Assembly: GCF_051020955.1 (NCBI RefSeq)
Contig: NC_135022.1
Span: 9,078,463 to 9,142,462 of the forward strand
Origin: Megalopta genalis
Lineage: Eukaryota > Arthropoda > Insecta > Hymenoptera > Halictidae
Length of the DNA: 64,000 bases
Reading direction: 5' to 3'
The position numbers and the translations under genes were made by a program. Below the pieces are notes generated by a model, which made no database searches, was not told the origin of the DNA, and saw nothing but the letters and a program-made list of their open reading frames with translations. This document shows positions 12,337 to 25,011 of this stretch, piece by piece; position 1 is the stretch's first letter, and the number at the start of each line of letters is the position of its first letter.

Positions 12337-12521
12337 ATCTATATATCGGGGCTGTCCGGTTGGCGTCGGCTTCACCAATGAAAAAACTGTCCCACCGACA
12401 CGCGTCGTCGTGGAAAACTGTCAAGAGTGTCGTCGTGTCTCGGACGCTGCGCACCGAACGCCAAACGATCGGATAAGTGTCGGCCGCGGACCGTCGCTCT
12501 CCGCCAACAACGAACATAAGG
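12337..12521 (+). promoter_or_regulatory. Possible TATA promoter and 5' UTR exon upstream of Hr39
   Basis: A TATA-like CTATATATC at about 12340 lies some 30 bp before TTCACC, which could serve as an initiator. About 150 bp downstream, CATAAG|gtaagg at 12521 is a strong splice donor with no coding frame before it. This would be a non-coding first exon for the next plus-strand gene, Hr39, whose first coding exon opens with an acceptor at 25011. The resulting 12.5-kb first intron is large but normal for nuclear receptor genes. No transcript evidence was available. Confidence 0.35.
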
Positions 12522-13312
12522 TAAGGCTAAGCCAGGCGCCTGCACGCGGAAGCATAACGGCGGAAACGAGACGCACGTCCCCGTCCCGACACCAGCAGCG
12601 GTTCGAGCTTCGAGTCTCGAGCCTCGAGCCTCGAGGTTCGAGCCAGTCGAACGTCGGAGCGTTCAGAGGTTATGTTTCCCGATGACCCCTCGCTCTCCTC
12701 CTCCTCCTCCTCCTCCTCCTCCTCCTCCTCCTCTTCCTCGTCCGTCCCCTTTCCATTCCATTCCATTCCATTCCTTTCACCCTTCTCTTCCTCTCTCGCC
12801 TCCTCTCCTTCCTCCGGTTCTCCCTCTCGGCCCCCCTCCCGTCGTTCAGTTTCTTTCGTCCTCTTTCATCGAACGAATTTCACGCCGATAGAAAACCGTT
12901 TTCCGTTTTCCGTTTTATCGGAGTCCCAGGGCCCCCTAACACCGCGATAGCCTCGGAGAGCCTCGGGAATGTCGCGGCGTTCGGTGAACTCGCTCGATCT
13001 CCTCTCGATCGGCCGAATCTTTCTCCGCTTTCGGCGTCTCACCCTTTTGTCTCACACCGTATCCTTCCTCCTCTCTTTCTCTTTCTCTTTCGCGTTCTCG
13101 GCCGCGGTGCTACATACTCTCGTGCTCTCGTGCCGCACACGCACGATCTCTCTCGCGCACACCGACGAGCATACCGCTTCTTTCCTCGCGAGACCGCGTT
13201 TCAGCCTTTCTCGTGCCAACGAATTTCGTAACCTTCCCCGATAGCCAGAGTCGCGGACTATCGTCAGCTGTCACCCTCTACGCTTTTGCCACCTGTCCGA
13301 AACTTTACCGTA

Positions 13313-13313
<1 letters not shown>

Positions 13314-13370
<57 letters not shown>
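13314..13370 (+). repeat. CT dinucleotide microsatellite
   Basis: An uninterrupted (TC)n run of more than 50 bp. Simple repeat with no coding content. Confidence 0.95.
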
Positions 13371-13376
<6 letters not shown>

Positions 13377-16300
13377 TCCCCCCCTCTTTCTCTCTCCGTT
13401 TCTCTCGTCCCACCCACTTCTCGTTCCGCTCTTTTCGAATAGTTTTATCAATCCCGTCCACTTTGTTGTCATCCGAATCGGAATCGTCTCTCGTCGTTGC
13501 ACGAATTTTCGACGTAGACGCCGGAGCGCCGAACGGACGAGGACGAGAGAGCGCGAGAGATAGACGCGCGCGCGTTCGAGAACGTGGAAAGGTACATAAT
13601 CGTAGCAGCGAGCGAGGCTAACCGAGTTGGACAGTCGTGTTGATATTTCGGCGCGCAGGCTTTCTTGCTTGACAGCGTGACCGGCCTTGAGCCCCTCCGC
13701 GTCCCCCTCCTGCACCCTTCGCCGTCATCCCCACCATCTGTCCCGCCAGGCTCGACCAATACACGGCACACCGTGTGTACGTGTGCTATGCTATATACAC
13801 CGCGGATCAGTGCTCCTCAACGCGAGATTCCTCGGCCCGGAGATTTTCTGCGATCCAGAAGCTCGAAGCCCGAATCGCGTCGGCTTCTTCGTCTTCTAAA
13901 CTAATTCACCGCATAGAGACGTTTCGCTTCCCGGTTAAACAACCACCGCCCTCGACACCTCGACCATCTTATTCTCGTTCCGTTGAATCCAACGATACGC
14001 ATACGGTCGCGAAGATCGCGAGCATTTCAGATTCTCACGAATCAAGCGTCGCCCGTTGGGTCAGGTGATGATGGGCGCGCGATGGTGACGAAGTGCTCGA
14101 ACAACGGACAAAAGAGGGAGCTGTCGACGACAACCCGCGATCGCAACAAATTTTCGTTACACACGCCGGATCCGTTTTGGTACTTGGATTCGATCCGAGT
14201 ACGCGTGAAATTTCATAATAGTTTTATTATATTCGCACCAATAACTGGCTATTTCTCGGCATCGGTTATTTTCTAGAGACGTTCGGCGTCTCCGTGGAAA
14301 GCGGTTTTAAGGTTAGGCGGCGCAGGATCGATCCTTCTCGCGATCGCTCGAGCGAATTTTCAGCCGACTACGTTCGAATCGCTGCACCGATAAATGCATT
14401 CTCGCGCGAACGTTATCCCGGCGTTATCGAATCGAAGGTCGAACGCGCGGAATCTAGCTCGTAGAGACGCGTTATCTTCGATCAAGGAACTTCAAGCCGG
14501 ACGACGAGCCCTGCGTGTTCTCTACCTGGCAGGCGCAGAAAAGCGGGCGGAGTCACGCCGGTTGAAAGCGCGACACACCGGCGCTTCCAGCGTAACCGTT
14601 TTATAATCGAGGAAAGAAAGCGCGAAAACCGCTCGAGACGGAGGTGAAAGAGGCGGGGGAAAAAGACGGAAAGAGAGAAGAGGGGGGTGGACGTTGGTTC
14701 GAGAGAAAGAAATAAAAACCGCGTGCGCGGCGACGGGGAGGGAGAAAAATAGATCGAAGAGGTGGAGAGGCGCGCGAGAAAATCGCTCGCTCGAGGCTGC
14801 GACTGTTACGGAAAAAAGGAAACGGGATCGAATGTATGGGGCGTTAGCCTATAGCGGTATACACCTATGCGCGCACGTGTGTGTGTACGGAACGAGTAAT
14901 AACGCGATTAACGCGACATTGAAGCCTGATACTCGCTACGATATGAAACTGCAGCGACGCGATTAACGTTCAAATGAGTCAGCGTTTCGTCGGACTAGAA
15001 TTTTAGCTACCTTAGCCTTCGACCGATAGGAGTCCGTTTCATCGCCGATGGTTTTTCTACTTTCTCAGCCGACGTACCGATAAATTTACATACCGTACGA
15101 TCGGGAGACTTCTTGCGCCGGCAGCTCCGAAGTATCTGCTTTGGAATACGTCGTTATTATTTCTCTGTTTCGATGAAGTTGTTCGTCAACAGGTATAACC
15201 AACGATACCTTACTCGACAAAGAGGTTAACATTAACGATAATGACACCGTTTTCGTCGATACGTAGGCACACGACCGTGCGATCTCGATCGACCAAAACT
15301 TCGCTTCGTCGATAATTCCGCGCACAGCATACAGATACTTGTGTGGATATTTTTATACATCAACGACGTTAGAGACTCGCGGTTCGAATTTCGACGTTTC
15401 GACTCAAACGGTTTCCTACTATGGATATTAGCCGCTAGGGGAAATATCGGTACCGGTGTACCGGCACGCAAAGTACTGGCCTTCTCGAAAAGTACTGGCT
15501 TCGAAGTTCGAACTGCTGCTCGAAGGGCGCGCATTATAAACGGTAGAAAAATAACGTTCGGTGGAATCGTTAAAAGATTCGAGTCCATCCTCTCGTAGTC
15601 GAACACGTTGCAACCGCGGAGTGTACAATCACTTTCTGCCTATCTTGTGATCGAGCGGCTGGAAACATGCGCGATACTTTCCAATGGAATTTCGAAAACG
15701 AATCGGATCGGACGAAAGGTACGAAGGTGTTTTGCAACATTAACATCGGATGGATACTACAAGCTGTACCTAGAGTGTCATTCCAAAAGCGATCTCCACA
15801 CCTTGGCACTCCCCTTGTTAGTACGCGCTATGGCCGGGACCGGCCGGGGCCGGGGCAACGCGCGAGCGAGTAAAAGCCGTTGCTGTTGCCGTTGCCGTTG
15901 CCGTTGCCAGTTCGCCAGTGGCGGCGACGCGACGCGACGGGTCTGTCCGTCTGCGTCTGTCCGCGACACTGCTGCCCGTGGTAATCGCTACTCGAGATTG
16001 CGCAAGCTTCTTCTCGATCTTATCACGACCGCAGAATGTATACATTACACGTGCATGCGCGGGCCCGACCGTGCGTACATGCGATGCGAACACGCTCTCC
16101 GAGACTCCGTCCCTGGCTACGTAGGACGTAGACCGGAGTTACAGCTGTGGACCGTGCAAGACCCTGGTAGGCGAACGAACGAACGTTGGTCCAAGCACAT
16201 ACGTTATACGGACGGCGTGCCGAAATTGCCGCGAACTTCGAACGAACCGCGGCGAATACGCGTTCCGTTGCCCGAATACGTATGTAAGTTGCGTGGCGTA

Positions 16301-16411
16301 ACTCGATGGCCGTTCTCACGGTAGACAATGGTCCGGATCGAAGAATTGGCAGATTCGTGTTTTCGCTTTTGTCCACGTCGCGGAGTAATATATATATCCA
16401 TCCAGGTTTGC

Positions 16412-16431
16412 ACGGAGTAATATTATTATAT

Positions 16432-16481
<50 letters not shown>

Positions 16482-16580
16482 CAATATAATATTATATTAT
16501 TTAATTATAATAATTTATAAATAATTTAATTATATTATTATATATAATTATTTAATATATATATAATATTACTCCTTGCC
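16412..16580. repeat. AT-rich inverted repeat (foldback)
   Basis: GGAGTAATATTATTATATA at the left is matched in inverse by TATATAATATTACTCC at the right, with a pure A/T interior including a long (TA)n run. A third GGAGTAATATATATAT lies just upstream (about 16381). It could extrude as a cruciform, or be an A/T-expanded MITE. Confidence 0.75.
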
Positions 16581-17283
16581 ACTGGATGTACGAGCGATAT
16601 GCATAGAATGTCCACATACCTATGCGAGTTAGACGCGCGTACGTGGCGTACGAATGCTTCTCGGAAAAAAATCATTTCGCTCGACCTCGTAACTATCTCA
16701 ATGGAAATGCATAATTATGTCTTCGAATCGTGAAACATCCGTATGGCGCAAACAGCGATCGGGGTAGCCTTCGGATTTTATGCGATTGCGTTGAAACCGG
16801 GTAGGTAAAAAATATAATGCGGAAGAAAGTGAAGAAAGATTCGAGAATGTCGCCGTGTTCAACCCTCTGCAAGATATATAAAAAAAAATGTTGAGCCGTT
16901 TTTGTTCCCTCCGCGCGAACAACGGCGCGATATCGTTCAAAGTATTATTCCATCCGTGACACAAGTTTCACAAAAATCTTGTATACCTTAGGCTCGTGTA
17001 TTATATCGTTTGCACGTTCCCCTGTCGGTAGGATAAGCTAGTCGACTGCCAATGTTGCACCGGTATTATACAGCGGTTGTCGAATAGTCGGTAAAAGGAA
17101 AACGCTAACGCGATATGACAATGTGCACGCAGAATGCAACGTAAATAACTAGGTGAGCACATGTGCGCATTACGCGGAGAATTGCAAGTCGCGCGAATGT
17201 CTTTGACCGTGTTGTATGTATGCAGTCCCACACCCTGGATGAAAAAAGAGGAAAAAGGACGTGATAGATAGATAGATAGATAG

Positions 17284-17319
<36 letters not shown>

Positions 17320-19401
17320 GAATGAGAAGAGAGAGAAAGAGAGAGAGAGAGCGCGAGAACGAGAAAGACAAGGAGAAGGAGCGCGCACTGGAAACTCCTT
17401 GAATCCTTGAGACGCGGATAGGCCTAGCGCGACTTATGAATATTGATGAACCTTTCTCGACGTACCTACACGCATATATGTACTTGTCCCGGCCGCGGCC
17501 GTTCCTCGATCGTTCATTACTACTCAATGCCGATCTTCTTTTCTTCGTTCTGCTTCTACCGCGACTCACTTAAACCTCGAGTTTTGCTCTGTCCACGACG
17601 GTTGCAACGCGAATTCTTCTTGGTTCACGGGGTCCGTCTTGACGACCGGTTGATCCTTTTCTTTTTTTTTTTTTATCGCAAACATCCGAGCGGGCAGAGA
17701 ATGAATTTATCGCGCAGCGCGAACGTAGGAACGGCGCTGTTACATATTTACACCGCTATAAATATTGCGATACGGCCGGATAACTCCGGTGGAAAGAAAA
17801 CGACGAAAGGTCGTTGGAAGATTCGGTCGGATCTTCGTGGCTGATTCGTGGGAACCGGTGTGTTCGTAATTGCATTGCGCTCTCGCCGCGTTTTATGCGG
17901 AACGCGTATGTCGGGTTCATCGGTGATCGTTTCGCGGTCGACGCAAATAACACTGTCCGACACGATTTTTGAGTTCCTATAGCCACTATGAAATTCTTGT
18001 AGAGCTTCGCTCCCTGAACAAGAATCCGAAAACCGAATTGCTCCATCGTCGGGAAAATTGCCGCGATCGAGCGCGAAGAATCGAACACGATCGACCGTAA
18101 GAGTGGAAATATGCATGCGAGAGAGTTGCGAGCGAACGCATGCGTGTATATCCTTAGGAAACTTGCTTGTACGCTTCGGCACCTACTTGTCGCGAAGCAA
18201 TTAAAGCGATTAATCCGAAGCGTTTGCTCTCGCGCTCGCGTCGCTCGCGTCTCGCACCGATCCGATGCTCCTTTCGAACAGAAAAAGCAACCGGACCTCG
18301 CGCGCGGGTATTCGAGATATCGCGAATACTCCTGGAAACGGAATCTGTGCGCTCTTGCATTCTTGCACTCTTGCACTGTTGCGCTCGCACGTTGCGCGTA
18401 TCTCTCGAAGAAATGTCTATACGCGGCAACGCATCGCTGGCGAATCGGTCGATTCGAGGTTCGATTCCGATCCGGAATACGAGGCGTTTCGAAGGCTGTT
18501 GTCGCGCGTGGCTTGGAAAATCGGGCAGAGCAACGATCGTTCATCCATCTCCGTCGTTATCCTTTAACCGCAACTGCGATGATCGCACCGTGAATCTTTA
18601 CGCAATCTCCTATTTCCACGACCGAGAACCGTTTCCCATGTCGCGTCGTTCCACGAGTTCCAGGAACTATGGAAAAATCTGCAGGGAGGCGTCGCATAAT
18701 GCGTCGCGGTTGCCAGCCGATTTCTTCGAATACTTATGTGTAACGAAGCTATCGGCTCCGCCTTCTTTTAATTGCACACGGCTGAAAGAATTTCGTTGCT
18801 ATGCAAGGACATGTTTCCGTGGGAATGGTCGACGAATGCTTCGTTTAAGCGCAAGAGAACGTTAACCTCCGACACGATGGAACAATGTTTTTTTTTCAAA
18901 CCGAATGAGATATTTGTAATTTTAGCGAACGATCTTTCCATTATAAAACGAGGAACCTCGCGGCGCTTGTAATTCGTTGAAAATTCCTGACGCGCGAGCA
19001 TTCGCGTCGAGGTTTGTTACGTCGACGTTTTTATAGCAAACGGAGCTGCGAGCTCGAGACGACTCGCGACGCAACGTAACGACGATAATAAGCGAAGCGA
19101 AATGACGAAACACGGGAAACATCGGCCTATCGCGTGTAAAGAAAAAGTCTTGATAAGCCTCGTAGAAGGCAGAAGAGGCCTCGTGGACGCGCACGGGCAC
19201 GGGTTTCGTTATGGACGAGCCCGTGGATCGTTGCGAATATACTTTGATACCGAGAGCTGCGGACTAGGTAATGGTGGAAACAAAGATTCTATCCGATTTC
19301 ACTTGGCTGCGCAAAGCCGATCCGACACGATACGTTCGTGAACGCTGGCTTATTATAGTCCTCGCGCGACAAGAAGCCGCTTTTCCGTGTTTACATTCCC
19401 C

Positions 19402-19513
19402 CTCTTACCAGCTGTCCCATCGTCTGCGAGTAACAGTCGCTATTGGGCGAGAACGAAGATCCTCGTCGGCGTATAGCCACCAATAGTTACGGCGGTGGGG
19501 CAGCTGGTAAGAG
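19402..19513. ncRNA. Long imperfect hairpin, possible pre-miRNA or small foldback
   Basis: CTCTTACCAGCTGTCCCA (19402-19419) pairs with TGGGGCAGCTGGTAAGAG ending at 19513, with a single mismatch. Deeper in the stem GTAAC...CTATTGG pairs with CCAATAGTTAC, leaving a short bulge and a loop around GAAGATCCTCGTC. The stem length and loop fit a microRNA-like precursor, but a tiny foldback transposon is an equal alternative. I do not recognise a known miRNA seed. Confidence 0.4.
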
Positions 19514-19652
19514 AGAGATGTCAACGCCTTAGCGAAAGATGCGATCAGAGGCCAGATCATGTGGCGCGAGACGGCCGAGCCAATGAGCGGAACTGGTCTC
19601 CGTGCACTCGTTGGCTGGGCCGCCGCGCGCCAGCCGAGCTCGCCTCTTATTG

Positions 19653-19786
19653 GTCGGTGTTTGTTCGTTAATAACTCGTAAACGAAGCCTCGGAGAAAAT
19701 TTTCGCAAAGGAAAAAGTTGCTTCGAATCGCCTCGGGAATCTCCCATTTCCGGATTGCGAGACATTTTCGGGACGCCCTGTATATC
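19653..19786. repeat. Dispersed repeat, family B, copy 2
   Basis: Matches 4899-5028 over about 130 bp in the same orientation, ending in GGGACGCCCTGTATA. See copy 1. Confidence 0.7.
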
Positions 19787-22700
19787 TGGTGCTCGTCGCG
19801 AACGCGACGATATTTCCTGTTTCCACTTGGACTTTGCTTCCACAAAGAGTTCCACGAAGAAGAGGAAACTCGATTCGCGAAAGAATGAATTGGCACAGGC
19901 ATCGAGAGGCGTCGAGCCAAAGAGATGAACGGCAGTCGATTACCGTGTCGCCGTTGGTCGACATTTGATCGTTTTCCGTCGGATTCCGGTCTCGTCGCGA
20001 CGCAAGCGGCACGCACGATCGGATCGCGCAGACATCGGGTGGATCTCGGCCGTCGCGTCGTCCGGGCACGGTCGATCCTCGAGACTCGAGATCGATGCGA
20101 TCGCTCGATCGTTCGAGTCCGGTGGCGGCAAAAGGACCAGCAGCCGAACGATCGACCGTTCCCTATCGCGAATGTTACTTTTCTTCTCGGCAAGCCAGTC
20201 CACCGTGCCGTGCCGCGCCGCGCGGCGCGATCGCGTTGGGGCAAGCGAAAACAAAATGCGGCAGTGTGTATACTGTACAAGAGACGGTAACTGGCTGTTG
20301 CAGCCGGTCCAGAACCGAACCGGTTCTGGTTCTCTTCTGCTGCTGCTCAAAAATGCCCCTCGACCGGCTATAATAATTTTAATTGACACCCAGACCAGAC
20401 CGCTGACGCTGAGTATCCAAGATCAGCGCGTGTACGAGGCTGCCGCCGAGCTGCTCGCGCGAGGGAGCGAGCCTGTCGTGGTCGTGGTCGTGGTCGTGTC
20501 GTGTGTGCCCGGCCAATAAAAAAAATCAACATTCTTCGAGATTTTTACGTAATCGCTAATAAATGCTCGGCCGGTCGCCTACTTCGTCCAGATGTCGTTC
20601 CCATTCTTCGAATCGCTCGCGCTCGGCCGTGTACCACCGTCCGAGAAAACATTTCCATCGCGAATATCACGGCTGGACGGAGGACGGCGGAGATCCGTGC
20701 GAGATCGTCGCGTATAGATCCCAGTATATGTATGTAGTTATCATCGAAAAAGCGACCGCGTCGCGAGCGTTCCGAGGATATCCAGCGAAGACGCGTTTCG
20801 GCCCGATCGAGCCCGCCGAGTCCCGTCCCGTCCCGTCCCGTCCCGTCGCGTCCCTTCGGCCCGGGTGAAAGGAAAACCCGCGCCTCTACCCCTCAGGTGA
20901 AACGGAGAACGAAAGATTCCACGTTGAACCCGGCTTTTAGCCGACCGTGCGGTGGCTCCGGAGTGTCTCCCCGCGCTAAATTTCCGATTTTCGATGATTC
21001 TCACGATGTCGCAACGATATGGCTTTACGGAGCGGTAAATTCGATCGTTTTACACGCGTGCTGGAAAATATGTTGACGCCTCTTCGAAAGGGGGAACGAC
21101 TCGTCGAAAATTCGATCGTAAAGACTAGAATTTTTTTCAGATATCGCGCTAATGTTGCGACCAATTGCGACCATTCCAAAAGAATTGTCCAGTCAGCTGG
21201 GACCAGTCGGTCGAACATTTTTAACAGATTCGCGTTATTCGGTGGAACGCGAACAAAGTTATACCGTCTGGAAAGTTGTCGACATACTTTCCGACGCGAT
21301 TGTACATGTATCACTTAATAAATAGAAAAATAATATATTTATTCGGACTTCCAGAAATTTTTCATTGCAATACCCCCGTCCTGAATGCTCGTCCTAAACA
21401 ACAAGTTTGTCGAATAACGCAAGCCCAGCGTTGAATTGTTATGGTTTCGCACGATACAGCAGGCAGCTATATATCGTGCTGCGATTTCTTCCAGAACCAT
21501 CGGCCGACGTAATAAAAGTACGATAAAATCGTATAGAAATTTTCGGAACGATCAACTCCTTGCGTCTCCGTTCGTAAAAACGGAAGTCGCCCTTTAGAAA
21601 AAAGGCAACGGATCCGCCTCTAAAATCGATGCGAAACATTTGTCGTCGAGCCGACGCAATTGCTAAATCACAAGAATAAATAGCATTCTTCGGCCTCGAC
21701 GAATTTCATTCGATTCGTTTCCGAAGGTGTTGATTCGATCGGTTGTAAAAGACTGTCTGAAAAAGGTTGATGTACTCGACGAATAAGACGGTGAAATTCC
21801 CGTCGAAAAAGAAGGATTACGCAACCGGGCAGGTTGGCAAAGTGTTAATTATCGAATGAAACGCGTTTCACGGAAAGAGCTCGCGCGTATGCTCGCGTAG
21901 CGAGAGGTTGCTTCGATCGTGCAACGGTCGCGGTTGCACACACTTTCTAAAGCTGTACGTATTACCGAAGGATAGAGCGTAACGGACCGACGTTTGATTT
22001 TACCGTGTAAAGCACGGCCGAACGACGCGACTCGACGCGACGCGACGCGATGCGACTGCGACGCACGGTACGACGGTTGACCGTGGTTCGCGCGCCGCGT
22101 CGGCCGCGTCACGGAACGGTATCTCGAACTCGGAAGCGCGTTTCCCCAAAGAGAAGTCGCTAGACAGTGGTCACGCGAGTGCCATTCTTTTTCCCCGACG
22201 CTGATTATCCCTTTATCAGCCGCAGACGGTGGACAGCCTCGTTAACCGCTTTGTTCTTCTTTTCCAGTCTCCCGTTTCTCGTTTCTCGTTTCTCGTTTCT
22301 CGTTTCTAGGTTCTAGTTTCGAGGGAAAAAACCGTCCAGCCGCGCGACGCGAGAACTTCCGGCGAAGCAACGATCCTCTCTCGCGTCTCGTGGAATCGGG
22401 TGGATCGTGGCTTTCGATTAGCACCGTCCAACCGAACGGTTTACCCGCGGTTCGCGGATGACCGATTACCGATTATTTTAGAGACTCTAAACTTTGGTCT
22501 TGAATTGTTCGAAGTTCGCGCGACCATTCCAAGATTCGTTTATCGCTTTTGCGAAACACGTTTTCTCGAGGTACTCGTCACGTGCCCCGTTGATCTTTCT
22601 ACCCACCGACCCTGCCGTAACAGCGCGATCGATCTCGTTCGCACGGCAAAATAACCCGACAACCGCGACCGCGATCCAAGACGTGCCCCCCCCCCCCCCC

Positions 22701-24743
22701 CCCGCCGAAAGAACCGATTCGCGAAACGATCGTCCGATCGAAAACCCGGTCGGTCCGTGGTCCCTGGGTCAGCCTGTAGCCGGCGACCCGCTCAAAATAG
22801 AGCCGGTGTGTACTCTAAGGTCATCGATCCCTCTTCCGCGTCACCTGCCATGTGCCATGCCTGCACGGCGGACACCTTCTATCGAGCGACGGAGCTGTAG
22901 TCGCATCGCGCGGCCACCGACTCCGCTAGAAAATCCGTGGTAACGGATCGCGGTAATCGGGCTTCCTCGCTGAAAATACATGCCCGACTAATTTTGAAAC
23001 GGCGCGACAGACCCGGGTGAGCGGCTCGGGACGGTCGCGATCGGTTCCCGATCGGCCGAGGGGAGGACCGCGAGTCGCGTCGGAATTCGTATCGATGGTT
23101 CTCGTTTACGGCGAGCCTGTCCCCGTGCCATGCCGGCGGTGGTTCGCGCGTCTGGTAACGAGAGCGGAATGCCGGCGAGATATCGATACGCTTCCCACGC
23201 TATTGGCAAGAGTGGAGCACCGGCTCGGCTCGGCGCGGCGCGACGTATCGGCCAGTTCTTTATCCCGAGTTCCGAGGTGAACTCGTTTCGGTCGGAACGA
23301 GCGAGCCGTCCGTGTTCGGTCGTCCCCGATTTTCATTGAAATTCAAAGTCGTCCGATCGTGGCGCGTAACTCTGTTCGCGGATCCGAATTAGCGGCACGC
23401 GCGCGCGCGCGTCCTCCTCTCGATCCGGCGAGGATCCGAACGGAGGCGCACGGTTGGTCGTTGACCCTCGACTACTATTCGCCGCCGCGTGTGATTCATT
23501 CCGACGTACCTCTAAACGGCCGGCAATGAATCACGCGGGAGAAATTCGTACACGAAAATGATTCAGGAAGTCTTGGCGGACCGGAGGGCGAGCCGCGTCG
23601 GCTTTCGACCCGAGCGGACGCACGGCGAAAAAGAGAATACGCGCGCTCGTCGGCCGTGAGACGCTGCTCGTCGGCGTGGTTGCGGCGTGGCCGTGGCGTG
23701 GCCTGGCCTGGCCCGGCCCGGCCCGGCTTCCGACTCGCCGCGCCGCGTCGCGCCGCCGCGGCTCGGCGTGGCGCGGCGCGGTCGGGGTAGGGAGAAAAGA
23801 CCTTGAGCCGCGTCACGTGACCACGAAGGTACACCGGAGTTGGGTAGGGCGGTTGCAGAGGGCCTTGACCTTACCGTCGGTGTCGGCGTCGGCGTCGGCG
23901 GCAGCGTCGAACCCGTAGGCCGAAGTTAGAGCCGCCGACACGGCCGAGCCACGCTCGATCTTCCTATAATTATGGCCACTCGCGAGGTCGCGAGTCGCGA
24001 CGCGACGGTACCGAGTCGTCGCGACCGCGACTCCTCGACCGATTTGCTCGCGTAAACCTTTCCAACGATGTCTATAACGCGACTCCACCCGAGCAGCACC
24101 GTTCCCGTTAGCCGTTAGAGGAACCCATTGGCTCGCCGCGGACTGCCTCGACCTCGACTCGACGCCGAGCCGCGCCGCGCCGCGCCGTCTTCCGAATGCG
24201 ATCGAATGCCATAAACGTGTCCGGTTGGAACGACGCCTCGATCTCGAGACCGTTTTCCCGCGAACGTTCGAGGACCGGTGCTTCGCTTCCCAACGGGAAG
24301 ATCGATCGGTTCCGGGGGACCGGAAGTCCACCGACCTTGCCGGGACACCGTCGACGCACGCTAGCGGAACTCGGACGCACGCGGATCGAGTTCGCGTCGC
24401 GTCGCGTGCTTCCTTTCGTGGAACGATCTCGATCTATCGGCGTTACCCTGCGATCCACGGGGGATTTCGATCGCTGCTCAGCTTCGGAGATGGTAACGAG
24501 TATCGCCGAAATCCTTTCCTATGTTCGACTAATTTCTGGTTATTAACGAGAGTGAAAGAAATTTCTATTTATCTTTTAATCGAGTGGAAAACGAAAGAAA
24601 CTGGAATTCTTCTCGACTCGACTTTATTAACAGCAATGCGATCGAATAATCGTAATCCGTAGGTTCCTCGAAATGGAAAGCTCGTTCGATCGTATCCTTG
24701 TAAAAATGATCCGCGTACGGATTAAAGAAGGTTGAATACAATG

Positions 24744-24952
24744 TACAGTAATGTCTCTCTAATCGACGTTCGGATTGTCCAGAAAAATGGACAATTTAGG
24801 GAGAAGAGAGACGGATTGTTCGATCCTTCCGGTTCATTCTTATAGTCACGAATTGTCAGCAACTATAAAAAAACGAACAATCGTGTCTCCTCTTCTCCAA
24901 ATTGCCCATTTCTCTGCACAATCCGAGCGTCAGTTTGGGAGACATTGCCGTA
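24744..24952. mobile_element. Foldback MITE, family A, copy 2
   Basis: A 209-bp element with ends TACAGTAATGTCTCTC and GAGACATTGCCGTA, inner arms GGACAATTTAGGGAGAAGAG and TCTCCTCTTCTCCAAATTG, and a distinct central loop. TA at both borders. It sits just before the first Hr39 coding exon. Confidence 0.85.
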
Positions 24953-25011
24953 TAAAACAGGTTATCGAAAGCCGACAAAACTGACCACTACCTTTTCTAC
25001 TCTGATCGCAG

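Larger units (their letters stand above)
12522..25011. other. Long gene-free region, probably Hr39 first intron
   Basis: No open frame here looks like a real protein; the longer frames are arginine- or serine-rich shadows of CpG-rich and CT-rich DNA. Contents: TCC, TCCATT and CT arrays (12693-12775, 13314-13370), an AT foldback (16412-16580), GATA/GA repeats (17265-17360), a long hairpin (19402-19513), repeat B copy 2 (19653-19786), GTCCC pentamers (20820-20850), TTTCTCG repeats (22266-22310), a poly-C run (22687-22703) and MITE A copy 2 (24744-24952). Confidence 0.55.

Noticed and set aside
19405..20280. Long Arg-rich minus-strand frame, 291 residues
   Set aside because: CpG-rich sequence lacks stops in several frames; no domain, and it covers repeat B and the hairpin.
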